This document shows positions 43,988 through 53,110 of a stretch of DNA of 64,000 nucleotides, piece after piece. Made by a program: the position numbers and the translations under genes. The notes below the pieces were generated by a model. It saw nothing but the letters and a program-made list of their open reading frames with translations. It searched no databases and was not told the origin of the DNA. The stretch is from assembly GCA_019638525.1 (NCBI GenBank), contig JAHBTO010000006.1, forward strand, positions 62,001-126,000. The letters are read 5' to 3'. Each line of letters starts with the position of its first letter. The first letter of the stretch is position 1. Origin of the DNA: Ferruginibacter sp. Its GTDB lineage: Bacteria; Bacteroidota; Bacteroidia; Chitinophagales; Chitinophagaceae.

Positions 43988-45367
43988 TTATTGCTGATCG
44001 TAATTAGTATCCCAAGCCGTACCATCATCGCCTTTTTGCCCTTCCATTTTAATCATAAAGTTTTTGGCCGGGAAATAAGGTTTCATGTGAATATCAAGAT
44101 GTATTTTATCTTTTTGTACAGGATCTTGTTCAAAACGTTTGATGGTAAAATCTTCAATTAACTTATCGGGGCCGGTAATACTATCAAGAAACTTAACAAT
44201 CTGGCTCATCAAATCTTTACGGGTATTGGCATTAAAGTTTTCAAATGCCCTGCGGTTTAAAAAATCCATCATCACTTTTGTAACATAATCAAAAACCCTT
44301 ACTACCGAATAAGTTTGTAAGCCAAGGTTATCGCCGTTAAACAAAGTTTTTGCAGAGAAGGCCATCACTTTACCATATTCATTTACCATGGGCACAAGCC
44401 CCATTTTTTCTATACTGGCTATTTCACTTTTTTTCAATGGAAACTTAACACCATCCACTTCGTTCATGCTACCGAATTTTTTTCCGGCAGTAACCTGGCT
44501 CATTAGCGTGCGGTAAACCTTACCGGCCAATGCGCCTGAAGGCGGCACATACAGGTCGTCTTCTTCGCCCAGCTCGGTAAATTTACCACGGCCTACCAGC
44601 CAGTTACAGGTCATCATCACGTTCGATTTAAATTTATCGCCGGCAGTAAGGTTGGCCATTTCAAACATTTCCATCACATCATCCGGTGCATCAAGGTGTT
44701 CAAAATCGGTAATCAGCATTACTTTATGTTCGTGTGCAATCTTAGCCCATTTCTCCACCACTTTGTTTGAGCCCAGGTATCCTGGTAACACCATGATGCT
44801 ATAATTATTACGCAGGTCAAGCCTGTCGAAATTCATTTTTAATTCTTCGTTTACAGCATCTATAAAACGGGTATTATCCAGGTCTTTCATCTGGTCAAGT
44901 TCGCAATTGATGAAAGAAACATTTTTTAATTTATCCGATTCGGTATTCTTAAAAAACAAAGCCACGTTTCGGTAAGAACGTTCCAGGTCTTTAGTTTCTT
45001 CTACGGCTTTTGCAAGGTTTTGTTCCAATACTTTTTGGCTGCTGGCGGCTTTTTCTTCACACATATTCACCATATCAGAAATCTCATTGTTGCTTTCCAA
45101 TACCTTGGCCCAAACTAGCAATGCTTTTTTCAACGAATCTCTTTCGCCTTTTTTTTGCTGCTCGGTAAGAAAGATATTCCTTCTCGCTTTCCTGTCGGGA
45201 TTCAGGTTTTGTGTTCCTTCAATAGTTGATTCTATCAGGTCGAACCCGCCAAACTTGGCTAGTTTATCGCTGCTGTTTTTTAAAAACTCAAGTGGGTTTT
45301 TAATCGCCGGTTTTTCCTGTTGAACTTCCTGCTGTGGTGCCGATTGTTGCTCCATATTATCCGCCAT
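43988..45367 (-). CDS. tssC: T6SSiii contractile sheath large subunit
   Basis: The 459-residue protein matches the Bacteroidota TssC family: NPLEFLKNSSDKLAKFGGFD near the N terminus, a central SIMVLPGYLGSNKVVEKWA segment, and a conserved C-terminal part with PFKNFMIKM-like sequence (YFPAKNFMIKMEGQKG). With TssB it builds the cytosolic sheath whose contraction drives the Hcp tube outward. The N terminus is rich in Gln and Glu. It is the last gene of the operon, followed by a strong terminator. A second Hcp-like gene lies between it and tssB, whereas the two sheath genes are usually adjacent. Confidence 0.9.
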   Translation of the reverse strand: MADNMEQQSAPQQEVQQEKPAIKNPLEFLKNSSDKLAKFGGFDLIESTIEGTQNLNPDRKARRNIFLTEQQKKGERDSLKKALLVWAKVLESNNEISDMVNMCEEKAASSQKVLEQNLAKAVEETKDLERSYRNVALFFKNTESDKLKNVSFINCELDQMKDLDNTRFIDAVNEELKMNFDRLDLRNNYSIMVLPGYLGSNKVVEKWAKIAHEHKVMLITDFEHLDAPDDVMEMFEMANLTAGDKFKSNVMMTCNWLVGRGKFTELGEEDDLYVPPSGALAGKVYRTLMSQVTAGKKFGSMNEVDGVKFPLKKSEIASIEKMGLVPMVNEYGKVMAFSAKTLFNGDNLGLQTYSVVRVFDYVTKVMMDFLNRRAFENFNANTRKDLMSQIVKFLDSITGPDKLIEDFTIKRFEQDPVQKDKIHLDIHMKPYFPAKNFMIKMEGQKGDDGTAWDTNYDQQ

Positions 45368-45409
45368 AGCTTGTAGTTTTGTATTTAGGTTATCGTTATT
45401 ATTTATTTG

Positions 45410-45898
45410 TTAATCAAATATAAGACTATTGTTTGTTTGTATATCATGTGGAGAAGAACTACCTGAACTGCTGCTACTATCACTGTCTGATTCGGAAGAC
45501 TCGATACCAGGCCAACTATTATGTAACACTTCATTATCTATATCAATTGTGTGTGCCGATATGGTGATTTTGGTAATCATGGGGCTAGCTCCGTTTGAAA
45601 CAAAAATATCTTTCATATACACACAATAAGCATCCCTAAATCTTACCACTTTTTGAGTACTGCTTCCTGTATCCCTTCTTGAAAACTCAATTCTTCCTTC
45701 TTTAGTCATACGATTCATAATCCATTGCAAAATAAGATATGAATTGGCACTACCCGATTCAAAAGTTAAATCAATAATTCCTCCTCTTATTCGCCCTGTC
45801 GGTCGGTTATGAACATCATAAGGAACACTTAAAGCATACTCAGCACTTAAAACTGTGAAAGTATCATCATCTATTATCAACCTGGCTTGGAATGACAT
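45410..45898 (-). CDS. tssD: Second Hcp-like tube protein with Ser/Asp-rich tail
   Basis: The 162-residue product resembles the 128-residue TssD at 55034-55420 in length and order of its first 130 residues: MSFxA opening, a YALSVPYDVHNRPTGRIRGG segment (compare YSLSQDIDATGRPSSITRGG), a W[IM]xNxF/M helix region, and a TKITISAHTIDI strand near the end. It has an added tail of about 30 residues dominated by Ser and Asp (SDSDSSSSSGSSS). It sits between tssB and tssC. It may form a specialised tube segment, a cap or a cargo carrier; the tail would be exposed or lie in the lumen. Confidence 0.8.
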   Translation of the reverse strand: MSFQARLIIDDDTFTVLSAEYALSVPYDVHNRPTGRIRGGIIDLTFESGSANSYLILQWIMNRMTKEGRIEFSRRDTGSSTQKVVRFRDAYCVYMKDIFVSNGASPMITKITISAHTIDIDNEVLHNSWPGIESSESDSDSSSSSGSSSPHDIQTNNSLIFD

Positions 45899-45958
45899 TT
45901 TAGTATGTTTTTATTTTAATGTACAACATCACTTAACAGGAGATTACGAATAAATACC

Positions 45959-46408
45959 TTATTTATTTGTATCCAGTTCTGCCACCATTGCCTGTATGGC
46001 ATCCAGCAATGCTTTTTTTGCATCAGGGTCAGCCAAGGCAGATTTTAAAATCTTATTCGATTTAAGTTGTTTGATAATCCTGAAATATTCTTCTTTTTGC
46101 GATGCATTGTCTTTTAAAAACTCACTTTGTTCTGTAATTCCCTTTACACCAAAATCGCCCAGGTTTTTAAAACTCAGGGTTTCTTTTTTAGTTACTCCAT
46201 CTGCATCTTCAAAATCGATACTTACATTGGGTTTGTAGTGCTCAAATACCTGTTCTACTGTTTGTAATCCATGTACTATTTCAGGTTTTACCGGGGCATC
46301 CTTGGTAAGTTTTTCAGCCATCAGGGTCCTGTTTTGCGGTATATCTGCAAATGCCTCGCTGGCATCTGTTTTTACTTCGTTGCCGCCAATACCATAATTA
46401 TCTGCCAT
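45959..46408 (-). CDS. tssB: T6SSiii contractile sheath small subunit
   Basis: The 149-residue product matches TssB of the Bacteroidota system: a conserved SIDFEDADGVTKKETLSFKN block, LGDFGVKGITEQSEFL, and a C-terminal helical region (YFRIIKQLKSNKILKSAL). It assembles with TssC into the sheath. It follows clpV by 36 bases. The size is close to that of proteobacterial TssB, and the partner gene tssC lies one gene downstream. Confidence 0.85.
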   Translation of the reverse strand: MADNYGIGGNEVKTDASEAFADIPQNRTLMAEKLTKDAPVKPEIVHGLQTVEQVFEHYKPNVSIDFEDADGVTKKETLSFKNLGDFGVKGITEQSEFLKDNASQKEEYFRIIKQLKSNKILKSALADPDAKKALLDAIQAMVAELDTNK

Positions 46409-46444
46409 ACAATAAGTTTTAGTGTATTAAAATTACTGTTTTTT

Positions 46445-48919
46445 TTATTCAATTTTCCAAGTTAATTCTTTTTTTTCATTTACCTGTGCTGTTACCACCG
46501 AGCCTTTTTTTATTTCGCTGTTAATAATCATACGGCTTAATGGTTTACGCAGCGATGTTCGTATTACTCCTTTCAATGGCCGTACTCCGTATTTTGGCGT
46601 AAAGCCAAGATGTGCCAGGTGCTCGGCTGCTTCTTTAGTAACGTTTAATGTGATGCCTTGTTGTTCTAATTGTTTTATCAAAGGTTTTAAGTGAATATTA
46701 AAAATGCGTACTACGTTTTCGATACTTACCGGTGCAAATGGTATTATTTCGGTAATCCTTGCTAAAAATTCGGGCCTAAAATAACGGCTCATAATATCCA
46801 GCATGTCTTCCGATTTTGGAATTTGGCCTTTGTTGAAAGATTCAATAATATGCTCGCTACCGATGTTGGATGTAAATAAAATAACCGCATTTGAAAAATC
46901 GCCTTCTTTGCCCAACCTGTCGTGCATTTTTCCTTCATCTAAAATCTGAAGAAAAATATCAAACACCGAAGGATGTGCTTTTTCTATCTCATCAAATAAC
47001 ACAATGGCATAAGGTTGCTGCCGTATTTTGTTTACAAGCATACCGCCTTCTTCGTATCCCACATAGCCTGGCGGTGCACCGTATAATAATGCAGCCGAAT
47101 GTTCTTCTTTAAATTCCGACATATCGAATCGGATGATTGAATTTTCATCCTGGAATAAAAATTCGGCCAGCGATTTTGCTAATTCGGTTTTACCGGTTCC
47201 GGTAGGCCCAAGAAAAAAGAATGAAGCAATGGGTTGCCCGGCTTTATTTAATCCCGACCGGGATTCCAGTATGGCATCCGAAACAGTTTTCAATGCATGG
47301 TCTTGCCCAATTACACGCTGGCGAAGATGGTTCTCCATATTCACCAATCGTTGTTGTTCTTTGGTTTGAATTTTACCCAATGGTATGCCTGTTATGTTGG
47401 CCACCACGGCGCTTAAATCGGTTGTGTCTATTTGTGTTTTTTCTATAGATGCAATTGTAGTAAGGCTTTGAAACATTGATGTTAAATACCCACGCATTTC
47501 GGCCTTGTCAATTATTTTATTAAACTCTTTTTCTTCGTTATGCCTTGCCAGTAATACCGGGCTAAAACCTGTTTGTGCTTCGTGATACAGCCAACGGTAT
47601 TCTTCATCATTGGCATCTTCTTTTATTTCATTTAATTTACCTGTTAATTTTTCCACATCTTGTGATGCAGTATCGGTCATCATTCGGCTAACCGCCAATG
47701 TACGGTCTAAAAGATCAATAGCCGAATCGGGTAATTTCCTGTCTTTGATAAAACGCTTTGCAAGTTTTATAGCTTCGGCAAAAACAGGATCATCAATTGT
47801 AAGGTTATGATGTTTTTCATAATGCTCGGCCTGGTTACGCAACATTTTTTCTGCAATTGCTGTGTCGGGTTCGGTTAGTTTCACTACCTCAAACCGGCGA
47901 CTAAAGGTTTCATCTTTTTCAATGCTTTTACGGTATTCATCCAATGTGGTAGTGCCAATTACGGTTAAAACCCCTTTGCTTAACTCTGCTTTTAAAATAC
48001 TTGTTGCACCGCCGTTGGGATTATTCTTATCAATATAAGTATGTATTTCATCAATAAATAAAACCGGTTTTTCAAAGTTTGATAAGTCTTTAATAATTTT
48101 TCTTATCCTGTCTTCAATTTCTCCTTTATAAGTGGCGCCGGCCATCAAGGCCCCATTATCTATTTCGTAGATGGAAACATTTTGCAAATGTTTGGGTACT
48201 GCTTCATTTACAACAGCCATAGCAAAACCATTAAGCAAAGCTGTTTTACCTACACCGGGTTCGCCGGTAATAATTACATTTGATTTTGATTTACGGCTAA
48301 TGATTTCACATATTTGCCTTATTTCCTTATCTCTTCCAATCACTTCATATAATTCGCCATCTTTTGCCTGTGCAAGTTTATCAATACAATATTTGCCAAG
48401 TGCTTCAAAACTGGCATTAGGCGATGGCTTATTAAAACTACCATTAGATTTGCCACCTGTAGCACCAGCTTTTTGAGTTGAAGTATTTTGATACCACTGT
48501 AAAAGTTGTGCCGATGTTACCGGGTAAGTTTTTAATTGCTCATAAGCAAACGAAACGCCTGGTGTAGATATTGCAATTAACAGGCACTCAGGCTCTATTG
48601 AATGATATTGCATTTTTAAATGCAGGTGATCAGCCTCGTTAAATAGTGCTTCGCAACTTTCATCCGGCCCGGGCTCATCGGTTGGTTTTACGGTTCGGGG
48701 ATATTGTTCAATTCTTATTTCGGCCCACTCTTCAAGGTAATAAACATCTACCCCTTTGGCTTCAAGAAATTTTAATGCAGGAAAATCTTTGTGAAGCAAG
48801 GCTTTTAATAAATGAGCTGCTCCATAAGTTGCATGCATATTTTCTTTTGCCAGTTGAGATGCGATATGCATGGCTTGTTTGGATGATTCGGAAAAACTGT
48901 AATCTGTTTTTGTTGCCAT
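46445..48919 (-). CDS. tssH: T6SS sheath-disassembly AAA+ ATPase ClpV
   Basis: The 824-residue protein is a Clp/Hsp100 ATPase with an N-terminal double Clp-N-type region, a first AAA+ domain (Walker A GEPGVGKT, Walker B LFIDEIHTYID), a middle coiled coil, a second AAA+ domain (Walker A GPTGTGKT, Walker B VLFDEIEKAHP) and a ClpB_D2-small C-terminal domain. In this setting it is ClpV (TssH), which unfolds the contracted TssB/C sheath for recycling. The chaperone ClpB is the general alternative, but its position directly before tssB settles the role. Confidence 0.92.
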   Translation of the reverse strand: MATKTDYSFSESSKQAMHIASQLAKENMHATYGAAHLLKALLHKDFPALKFLEAKGVDVYYLEEWAEIRIEQYPRTVKPTDEPGPDESCEALFNEADHLHLKMQYHSIEPECLLIAISTPGVSFAYEQLKTYPVTSAQLLQWYQNTSTQKAGATGGKSNGSFNKPSPNASFEALGKYCIDKLAQAKDGELYEVIGRDKEIRQICEIISRKSKSNVIITGEPGVGKTALLNGFAMAVVNEAVPKHLQNVSIYEIDNGALMAGATYKGEIEDRIRKIIKDLSNFEKPVLFIDEIHTYIDKNNPNGGATSILKAELSKGVLTVIGTTTLDEYRKSIEKDETFSRRFEVVKLTEPDTAIAEKMLRNQAEHYEKHHNLTIDDPVFAEAIKLAKRFIKDRKLPDSAIDLLDRTLAVSRMMTDTASQDVEKLTGKLNEIKEDANDEEYRWLYHEAQTGFSPVLLARHNEEKEFNKIIDKAEMRGYLTSMFQSLTTIASIEKTQIDTTDLSAVVANITGIPLGKIQTKEQQRLVNMENHLRQRVIGQDHALKTVSDAILESRSGLNKAGQPIASFFFLGPTGTGKTELAKSLAEFLFQDENSIIRFDMSEFKEEHSAALLYGAPPGYVGYEEGGMLVNKIRQQPYAIVLFDEIEKAHPSVFDIFLQILDEGKMHDRLGKEGDFSNAVILFTSNIGSEHIIESFNKGQIPKSEDMLDIMSRYFRPEFLARITEIIPFAPVSIENVVRIFNIHLKPLIKQLEQQGITLNVTKEAAEHLAHLGFTPKYGVRPLKGVIRTSLRKPLSRMIINSEIKKGSVVTAQVNEKKELTWKIE

Positions 48920-49001
48920 GTAAGTATGTTATGATAAGCTATTAAAAATAAACAATAAGCATTAAAAAGAGAAACCTATTTCATTTGTTCATTCAGTTTC
49001 T

Positions 49002-49964
49002 TTAACGCCATAAAATCAGCCGCCCGAACGCACTCATTGATACCAGTGAAAATCCCAGTCCTACCGAATCCGGCATAGGTAATACTATGGTTCTCGGGCT
49101 CACATTTACCCATCTGTCCACATTATGCAGGCGATCTGAATCAAACTGAAAATAACTATCACCGGCACTGTAAGTTCCTATCTGCAATCCTAACATCGAA
49201 CCAAAGGCAGCACTTCCTTCAAAATCGGAAAATGTTACATGGTGATTGCTTCTTGTACTGAAATTGACCCAGTCGCCAAACCCTGATGAAGTTGATCCGC
49301 CGGGTGGAGTGGTCGACGGGGGAGATGGCAGAGATAATCCTGCAGTAACCTGTGCAGACACATAGGCAAATGTTCTTGTTTCCCGGCTTTCCAGGTTCTG
49401 AATTTCAATTTTCAATATCGTTGCACCTAAGCCTCCGGGTATTTCCAATACTTCAGCAAGCAAACCCAATTCCTCAGCCGCAACAGGCATGGCCCGCATT
49501 CTGAAACGGTCACGTATGAAAACCGGCGTTGATGGTGGTGGTGGTACATTCTCAAAGCGGGCAATTACCTCCACACAGCGAAACTGGTCATCTTCTTCCA
49601 ACTCTGAATGCGACCATTCCTCTCCTACATAATCCAGGCCGGTAATGTGATCATTTGATAAGCCAAGGCTTAGCAGAAAATCTTGTACCGCAAAAACCCG
49701 GTCCATAGATAAATCCCGGTTATACTCGGTGGCTCCGGTCCGGCTGGCGTATCCTCGAAGAAATATCCACTTGTTATCATCCGGCATCATAAGATCGGCT
49801 GAGGTGGAGTGCATTTCGCCAAACCTGCGGGTTAATTCATTTCTATGCTCAATTTTTACCGTAATCCCGTCAATATCAAAATTCTCCAAGTATATCCAGT
49901 CAGAATATCCCGACCTGTGTGCCCTTGCATCTGTTGTAATTCTTCCTGGTCCGGTTGGTATCAT
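49002..49964 (-). CDS. OmpA-like domain protein without signal peptide, T6SS-associated
   Basis: The 320-residue product has an OmpA C-terminal-like domain at about residues 60-140: WIFLRGYASRTGATEYNRDL, SMDRVFAVQDFLLSLGL and FRCVEVIARFE match the GHTDxxGxxxxNxxLSxxRA and final beta strand pattern, although the Asp of the GHTD motif is replaced. There is no signal peptide or lipobox. A Pro/Ser/Gly linker (SLPSPPSTTPPGG) leads to a second beta-rich C-terminal domain of unknown type. Lying in the spike/cargo part of the operon, it may be a secreted effector or peptidoglycan-binding cargo rather than an envelope anchor. Confidence 0.65.
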   Translation of the reverse strand: MIPTGPGRITTDARAHRSGYSDWIYLENFDIDGITVKIEHRNELTRRFGEMHSTSADLMMPDDNKWIFLRGYASRTGATEYNRDLSMDRVFAVQDFLLSLGLSNDHITGLDYVGEEWSHSELEEDDQFRCVEVIARFENVPPPPSTPVFIRDRFRMRAMPVAAEELGLLAEVLEIPGGLGATILKIEIQNLESRETRTFAYVSAQVTAGLSLPSPPSTTPPGGSTSSGFGDWVNFSTRSNHHVTFSDFEGSAAFGSMLGLQIGTYSAGDSYFQFDSDRLHNVDRWVNVSPRTIVLPMPDSVGLGFSLVSMSAFGRLILWR

Positions 49965-49985
49965 AATTTATTGTTGTTACTAATA

Positions 49986-51890
49986 TCAAGCAGCCTTTTC
50001 CTTTTTAACTTCCGTTGTTGGCATGGCGTTTTCTTTTTCTGTTTTACTGCCCTGGTTATATTTATTCTCATCGATGGTACAAACATTATCATAACCTTTT
50101 GCTTTCATATAATTCAAATACCCGGTTTGCATATCTACACATTGATGTACCTGCCCAAAAGGTTTCTTTAAAGCAAGGTTATGCGAATTATAAATTAGAT
50201 AAAGGCTGTCTATCTTATCTGCCATCTTAAAGTTATTCTGATCAAAATATCCTTTTACCCTGTTCATCTCGGCATCGGCATTGGTAACTGATGTGTTTAA
50301 TTTATCGGGAAATTTTATCCCGATTTTTTCAAGCGGTGCACCGGCCTTGCCCATTAAATTGCCCGCTGTATAATCTTCTGTAAGTTTTTGCAGGTTAAAA
50401 GGTATAAGCTTTACCAGCTTTGCATAAAATTCTTTTTTTGAAGGCATCATGGGCAGGCAAAGACAGCCTATAGCTTCGGCCAGGTATTGTTTTTGAGTGG
50501 CATCCATATCTTTTACCTCGTTAGTTTTTTCGGTTGCTTTTTTAAGCAGGCCATTTACTTTATTAATAAGCACCACCGACATGTCGGGCTCGTTCTTTTT
50601 TGCAGCTTCTACCGCTTTATTAATATAGTCTTTATCAATATCAAGGTAAGTTGGCGTACTGCCTTCGGGTGCAAAAACTTTATTTACTCCTGCTTCATCA
50701 ATTATTTGCTTTGCCAGGTCTTCGCCACCTTTTGTATTTGGTTTTAAAACAGCCAGCGAGCCGCTAATTGCATCAAACAAAGGGCAAAGGCAATTTAACA
50801 GTCCTGCCAGGTCGGATGGACCCAAAGAGAGGCTGGTATGTTTTGCACCATCCACAGCTTTATTTTTTATCTCTTCAATAGTTGTTTTTAATTCATCAGC
50901 ACATTTATTGGGAATGGCATCGTAACCCGAACTAATATTTTTAAAATCGGGTATCTCATCAAGTTTTACAAACGATGTGCCTTCATCAATCAGTTTTTTA
51001 ATGAAGCCAAGTATATCATCAATCAATCCTTTTATTTCATCTTTTATTTCATCAATCTTATCAAGGTCTTTTAATGCATCGGGGCCGGCGCTTATATGCA
51101 ATCCGCCTAACAGGATTGCCAGTATTTTAACCAGGCGCATTTTTACTTTACCTACAGCAAGCGACAATACATTTTTGTTTGAATCTTTGATAAGGGTGAG
51201 CAGTTTTTCATTGTCGTCAAAAAAATCAATGGCGTTTTGTGTAAGATCGTATTGGTTGCCAAACGAAATTACAGCGCCTTTACCCTTCATACTTGCCTTA
51301 TTAAGTACATGTACATTTTTGTACAGTGGGGTTGCCATATATGTAACAGATTTAACAGCCCATTTTTCCGATTTAAAAGTACTATCGTTAGCCAGCAGGT
51401 CGGTACATTCATTTGCTACATTTCCTCCCTGCCCTAATCCTATAAAATGAACATAAGAAGTGTATTTTTTCCAATCGTTTAATTTTGATTTTATTTTTTC
51501 ATTCAGTTGTTTAGCATCTTTTTTCCTGCCTTCTGCATCTGTTGAACTGAATTCAAATTTATCCACATCACTATCGGGATTCATTTGCTGCAAGCCTTCC
51601 TTTATTTTATCAAGCATTGTATCCCAGCCTGAATAATCTTCATAGTATTTATATTCTTTTTCCGATTCGGTTTCTTTTTTTTCTTCTTTTAAAAACATAT
51701 CCAGGCCTGGGATACTTGCTGCAGCACTTTCTACAGCGCTTACTGCGCTCTCAATTGGGTTGCTGATGCCGCCCATGAGGCTGGATGCCGCTCCGGTATC
51801 TAACCCCGCTGCAGGCTTAAAACGTACCATCACAACCAGTTGCCTGGCATTTACCTGTTGATGTGTTTCTTCTGTTTGTTCGCCGGCCAT
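49986..51890 (-). CDS. Hydrolase-like T6SS cargo candidate
   Basis: The 634-residue product has no signal peptide. Residues about 140-210 resemble the nucleophile-elbow region of an alpha/beta hydrolase (YVHFIGLGQGGNVANECTDL at 145-164, then VTYMATPLYKNVHVLN), but the usual GxSxG serine is a glycine (GLGQG, 151-155). The remainder is helical, with an amphipathic segment near residues 245-300 (VKILAILLGGLHISA, KGLIDDILGFIKKLI) and a long Lys/Glu-rich C terminus. It lies directly after the PAAR gene (7-base gap), which is typical of a PAAR-delivered effector. No immunity gene is recognised. Alternatives are a structural or adaptor protein. Confidence 0.6.
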   Translation of the reverse strand: MAGEQTEETHQQVNARQLVVMVRFKPAAGLDTGAASSLMGGISNPIESAVSAVESAAASIPGLDMFLKEEKKETESEKEYKYYEDYSGWDTMLDKIKEGLQQMNPDSDVDKFEFSSTDAEGRKKDAKQLNEKIKSKLNDWKKYTSYVHFIGLGQGGNVANECTDLLANDSTFKSEKWAVKSVTYMATPLYKNVHVLNKASMKGKGAVISFGNQYDLTQNAIDFFDDNEKLLTLIKDSNKNVLSLAVGKVKMRLVKILAILLGGLHISAGPDALKDLDKIDEIKDEIKGLIDDILGFIKKLIDEGTSFVKLDEIPDFKNISSGYDAIPNKCADELKTTIEEIKNKAVDGAKHTSLSLGPSDLAGLLNCLCPLFDAISGSLAVLKPNTKGGEDLAKQIIDEAGVNKVFAPEGSTPTYLDIDKDYINKAVEAAKKNEPDMSVVLINKVNGLLKKATEKTNEVKDMDATQKQYLAEAIGCLCLPMMPSKKEFYAKLVKLIPFNLQKLTEDYTAGNLMGKAGAPLEKIGIKFPDKLNTSVTNADAEMNRVKGYFDQNNFKMADKIDSLYLIYNSHNLALKKPFGQVHQCVDMQTGYLNYMKAKGYDNVCTIDENKYNQGSKTEKENAMPTTEVKKEKAA

Positions 51891-51897
51891 TATTAAA

Positions 51898-52521
51898 TTA
51901 TTTATTTAAAAAGCTAACCCTGCAATCGGCAGTTGTATAGCCCGATAAGTTTGCAGTTTTACCACTACTATCCGTTTTTCCGGTATGTCTTTCACCATCA
52001 TTGGTTTCAATTTCATAATTAACATTTGCAACTCCTTTCTCTGCTTCGTCAACCAATGTAAACTGTGCATTAAAATCTTTTTGATCTGTTCTTTCTGCAG
52101 TATCTTTTCCTTCCTGGGCTGCTTGTTCTAATGCTTTTTTATTTGCAAGTGCAGCTGCAGTTTTTGCACTAATTTTTGAAGCATCAATTTTTGGTGCATC
52201 AGCGCCACCTCCACCTCCTCCTGCTCCTGCATCTCCAATTAAAACCGTAAAGCATCCTAAAATAATAGAGCCTCCATGCGTTGTTATATCACCCATACGG
52301 GCTGCTGGTTTGCCACCAATAAAAACACCAATGCTGCCCAAAACTATTGTATCGGGAGGGCCGGCGCAAGTACACATATCGCCCACAACAGCGGCAGGCA
52401 TCCCCCCAATAAGTACTGTAGAGCATCCCGGCCCCATAATAGGTCCGCCAACATGTGGCACTACACCATTAACCATCGGGCATGTATGCATATCCATTAA
52501 TCTTGCAGCCGGTTTTCCCAT
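51898..52521 (-). CDS. PAAR-domain spike tip protein with C-terminal beta domain
   Basis: The 207-residue product has a PAAR domain in residues 1-105 (KPAARLMDMHTCPM, GGPIMGPGCSTVLIGGMPAA, MCTCAGPPD, KPAARMGDITTHGG), whose Cys and His pattern binds zinc at the tip of the VgrG spike. A Gly-rich linker (GAGGGGGGAD) and an Ala/Lys helix lead to a C-terminal beta domain (ANVNYEIETNDGERHTGKTD, SSGKTANL) like the transthyretin/SpaA-type modules found at spike termini. That domain may dock the cargo encoded next. The gene sits six bases after the DUF4123 gene and seven before the hydrolase-like gene. Confidence 0.88.
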   Translation of the reverse strand: MGKPAARLMDMHTCPMVNGVVPHVGGPIMGPGCSTVLIGGMPAAVVGDMCTCAGPPDTIVLGSIGVFIGGKPAARMGDITTHGGSIILGCFTVLIGDAGAGGGGGGADAPKIDASKISAKTAAALANKKALEQAAQEGKDTAERTDQKDFNAQFTLVDEAEKGVANVNYEIETNDGERHTGKTDSSGKTANLSGYTTADCRVSFLNK

Positions 52522-52527
52522 ATCTAT

Positions 52528-53085
52528 CTATTTAAAAAAAGTTCGTTCTTTTTTTTGTTGTTTAATTACTTCTGTAGCCGTTTGTATTTCCTGTAAATCA
52601 TTGCCTAAAAAAAACAGTTTATCCAAGGGCAATTCACCTGTTTGCAGTTTCCCCCTGTTCAATGAATAACGTTTTACAGATAACCTGTCAATATCTGGTA
52701 TATAAAAACTTTTAATTTCATCAAATATGGGTGTTATTTGCTCGTAAGTACTGCCAGTTAAAAACCTTACCAAAACCCTGGCATCCCAAAACCTGTAATA
52801 ATATTGTTTGTTATTATTTTGTTGGTAAATGAATTGTTGAAAATGAACTAGTAAATCTTTATCGGCTAATTCTGTTTCTACAGCAACAATCGCTTGAAGT
52901 GAAACATGAGGATCGTTAAGGTTATAAAAAAAACGATCGTCGATACTAAACAAGTAAGGCGCCACATCAAATAAATGTTCGTCTTTTGTACCTTTAAAAA
53001 GAGAGTGATTTACCGTGTATGCTTTTTGTAACAGGTTTAATGTATATAAACCATTTAATGCAGTATCGTAAAGCATATACATCAT
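52528..53085 (-). CDS. DUF4123-like T6SS adaptor/chaperone
   Basis: The 185-residue product resembles DUF4123 proteins, which load effectors onto VgrG: an N-terminal YMLYDTALNG strand, the block FDVAPYLFSIDD, a HFQQFIYQQNN segment and the diagnostic YYRFWDARVLVRFL. It has no signal peptide, as expected for a cytosolic adaptor. Three nearby starts are possible (53085, 53082, 53076). It lies between vgrG and the PAAR gene, the usual position, and would couple one or both of the following cargo candidates to the spike. Confidence 0.78.
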   Translation of the reverse strand: MMYMLYDTALNGLYTLNLLQKAYTVNHSLFKGTKDEHLFDVAPYLFSIDDRFFYNLNDPHVSLQAIVAVETELADKDLLVHFQQFIYQQNNNKQYYYRFWDARVLVRFLTGSTYEQITPIFDEIKSFYIPDIDRLSVKRYSLNRGKLQTGELPLDKLFFLGNDLQEIQTATEVIKQQKKERTFFK

Positions 53086-53110
53086 CTTGTGTATTATATT
53101 GCATTGCAGT

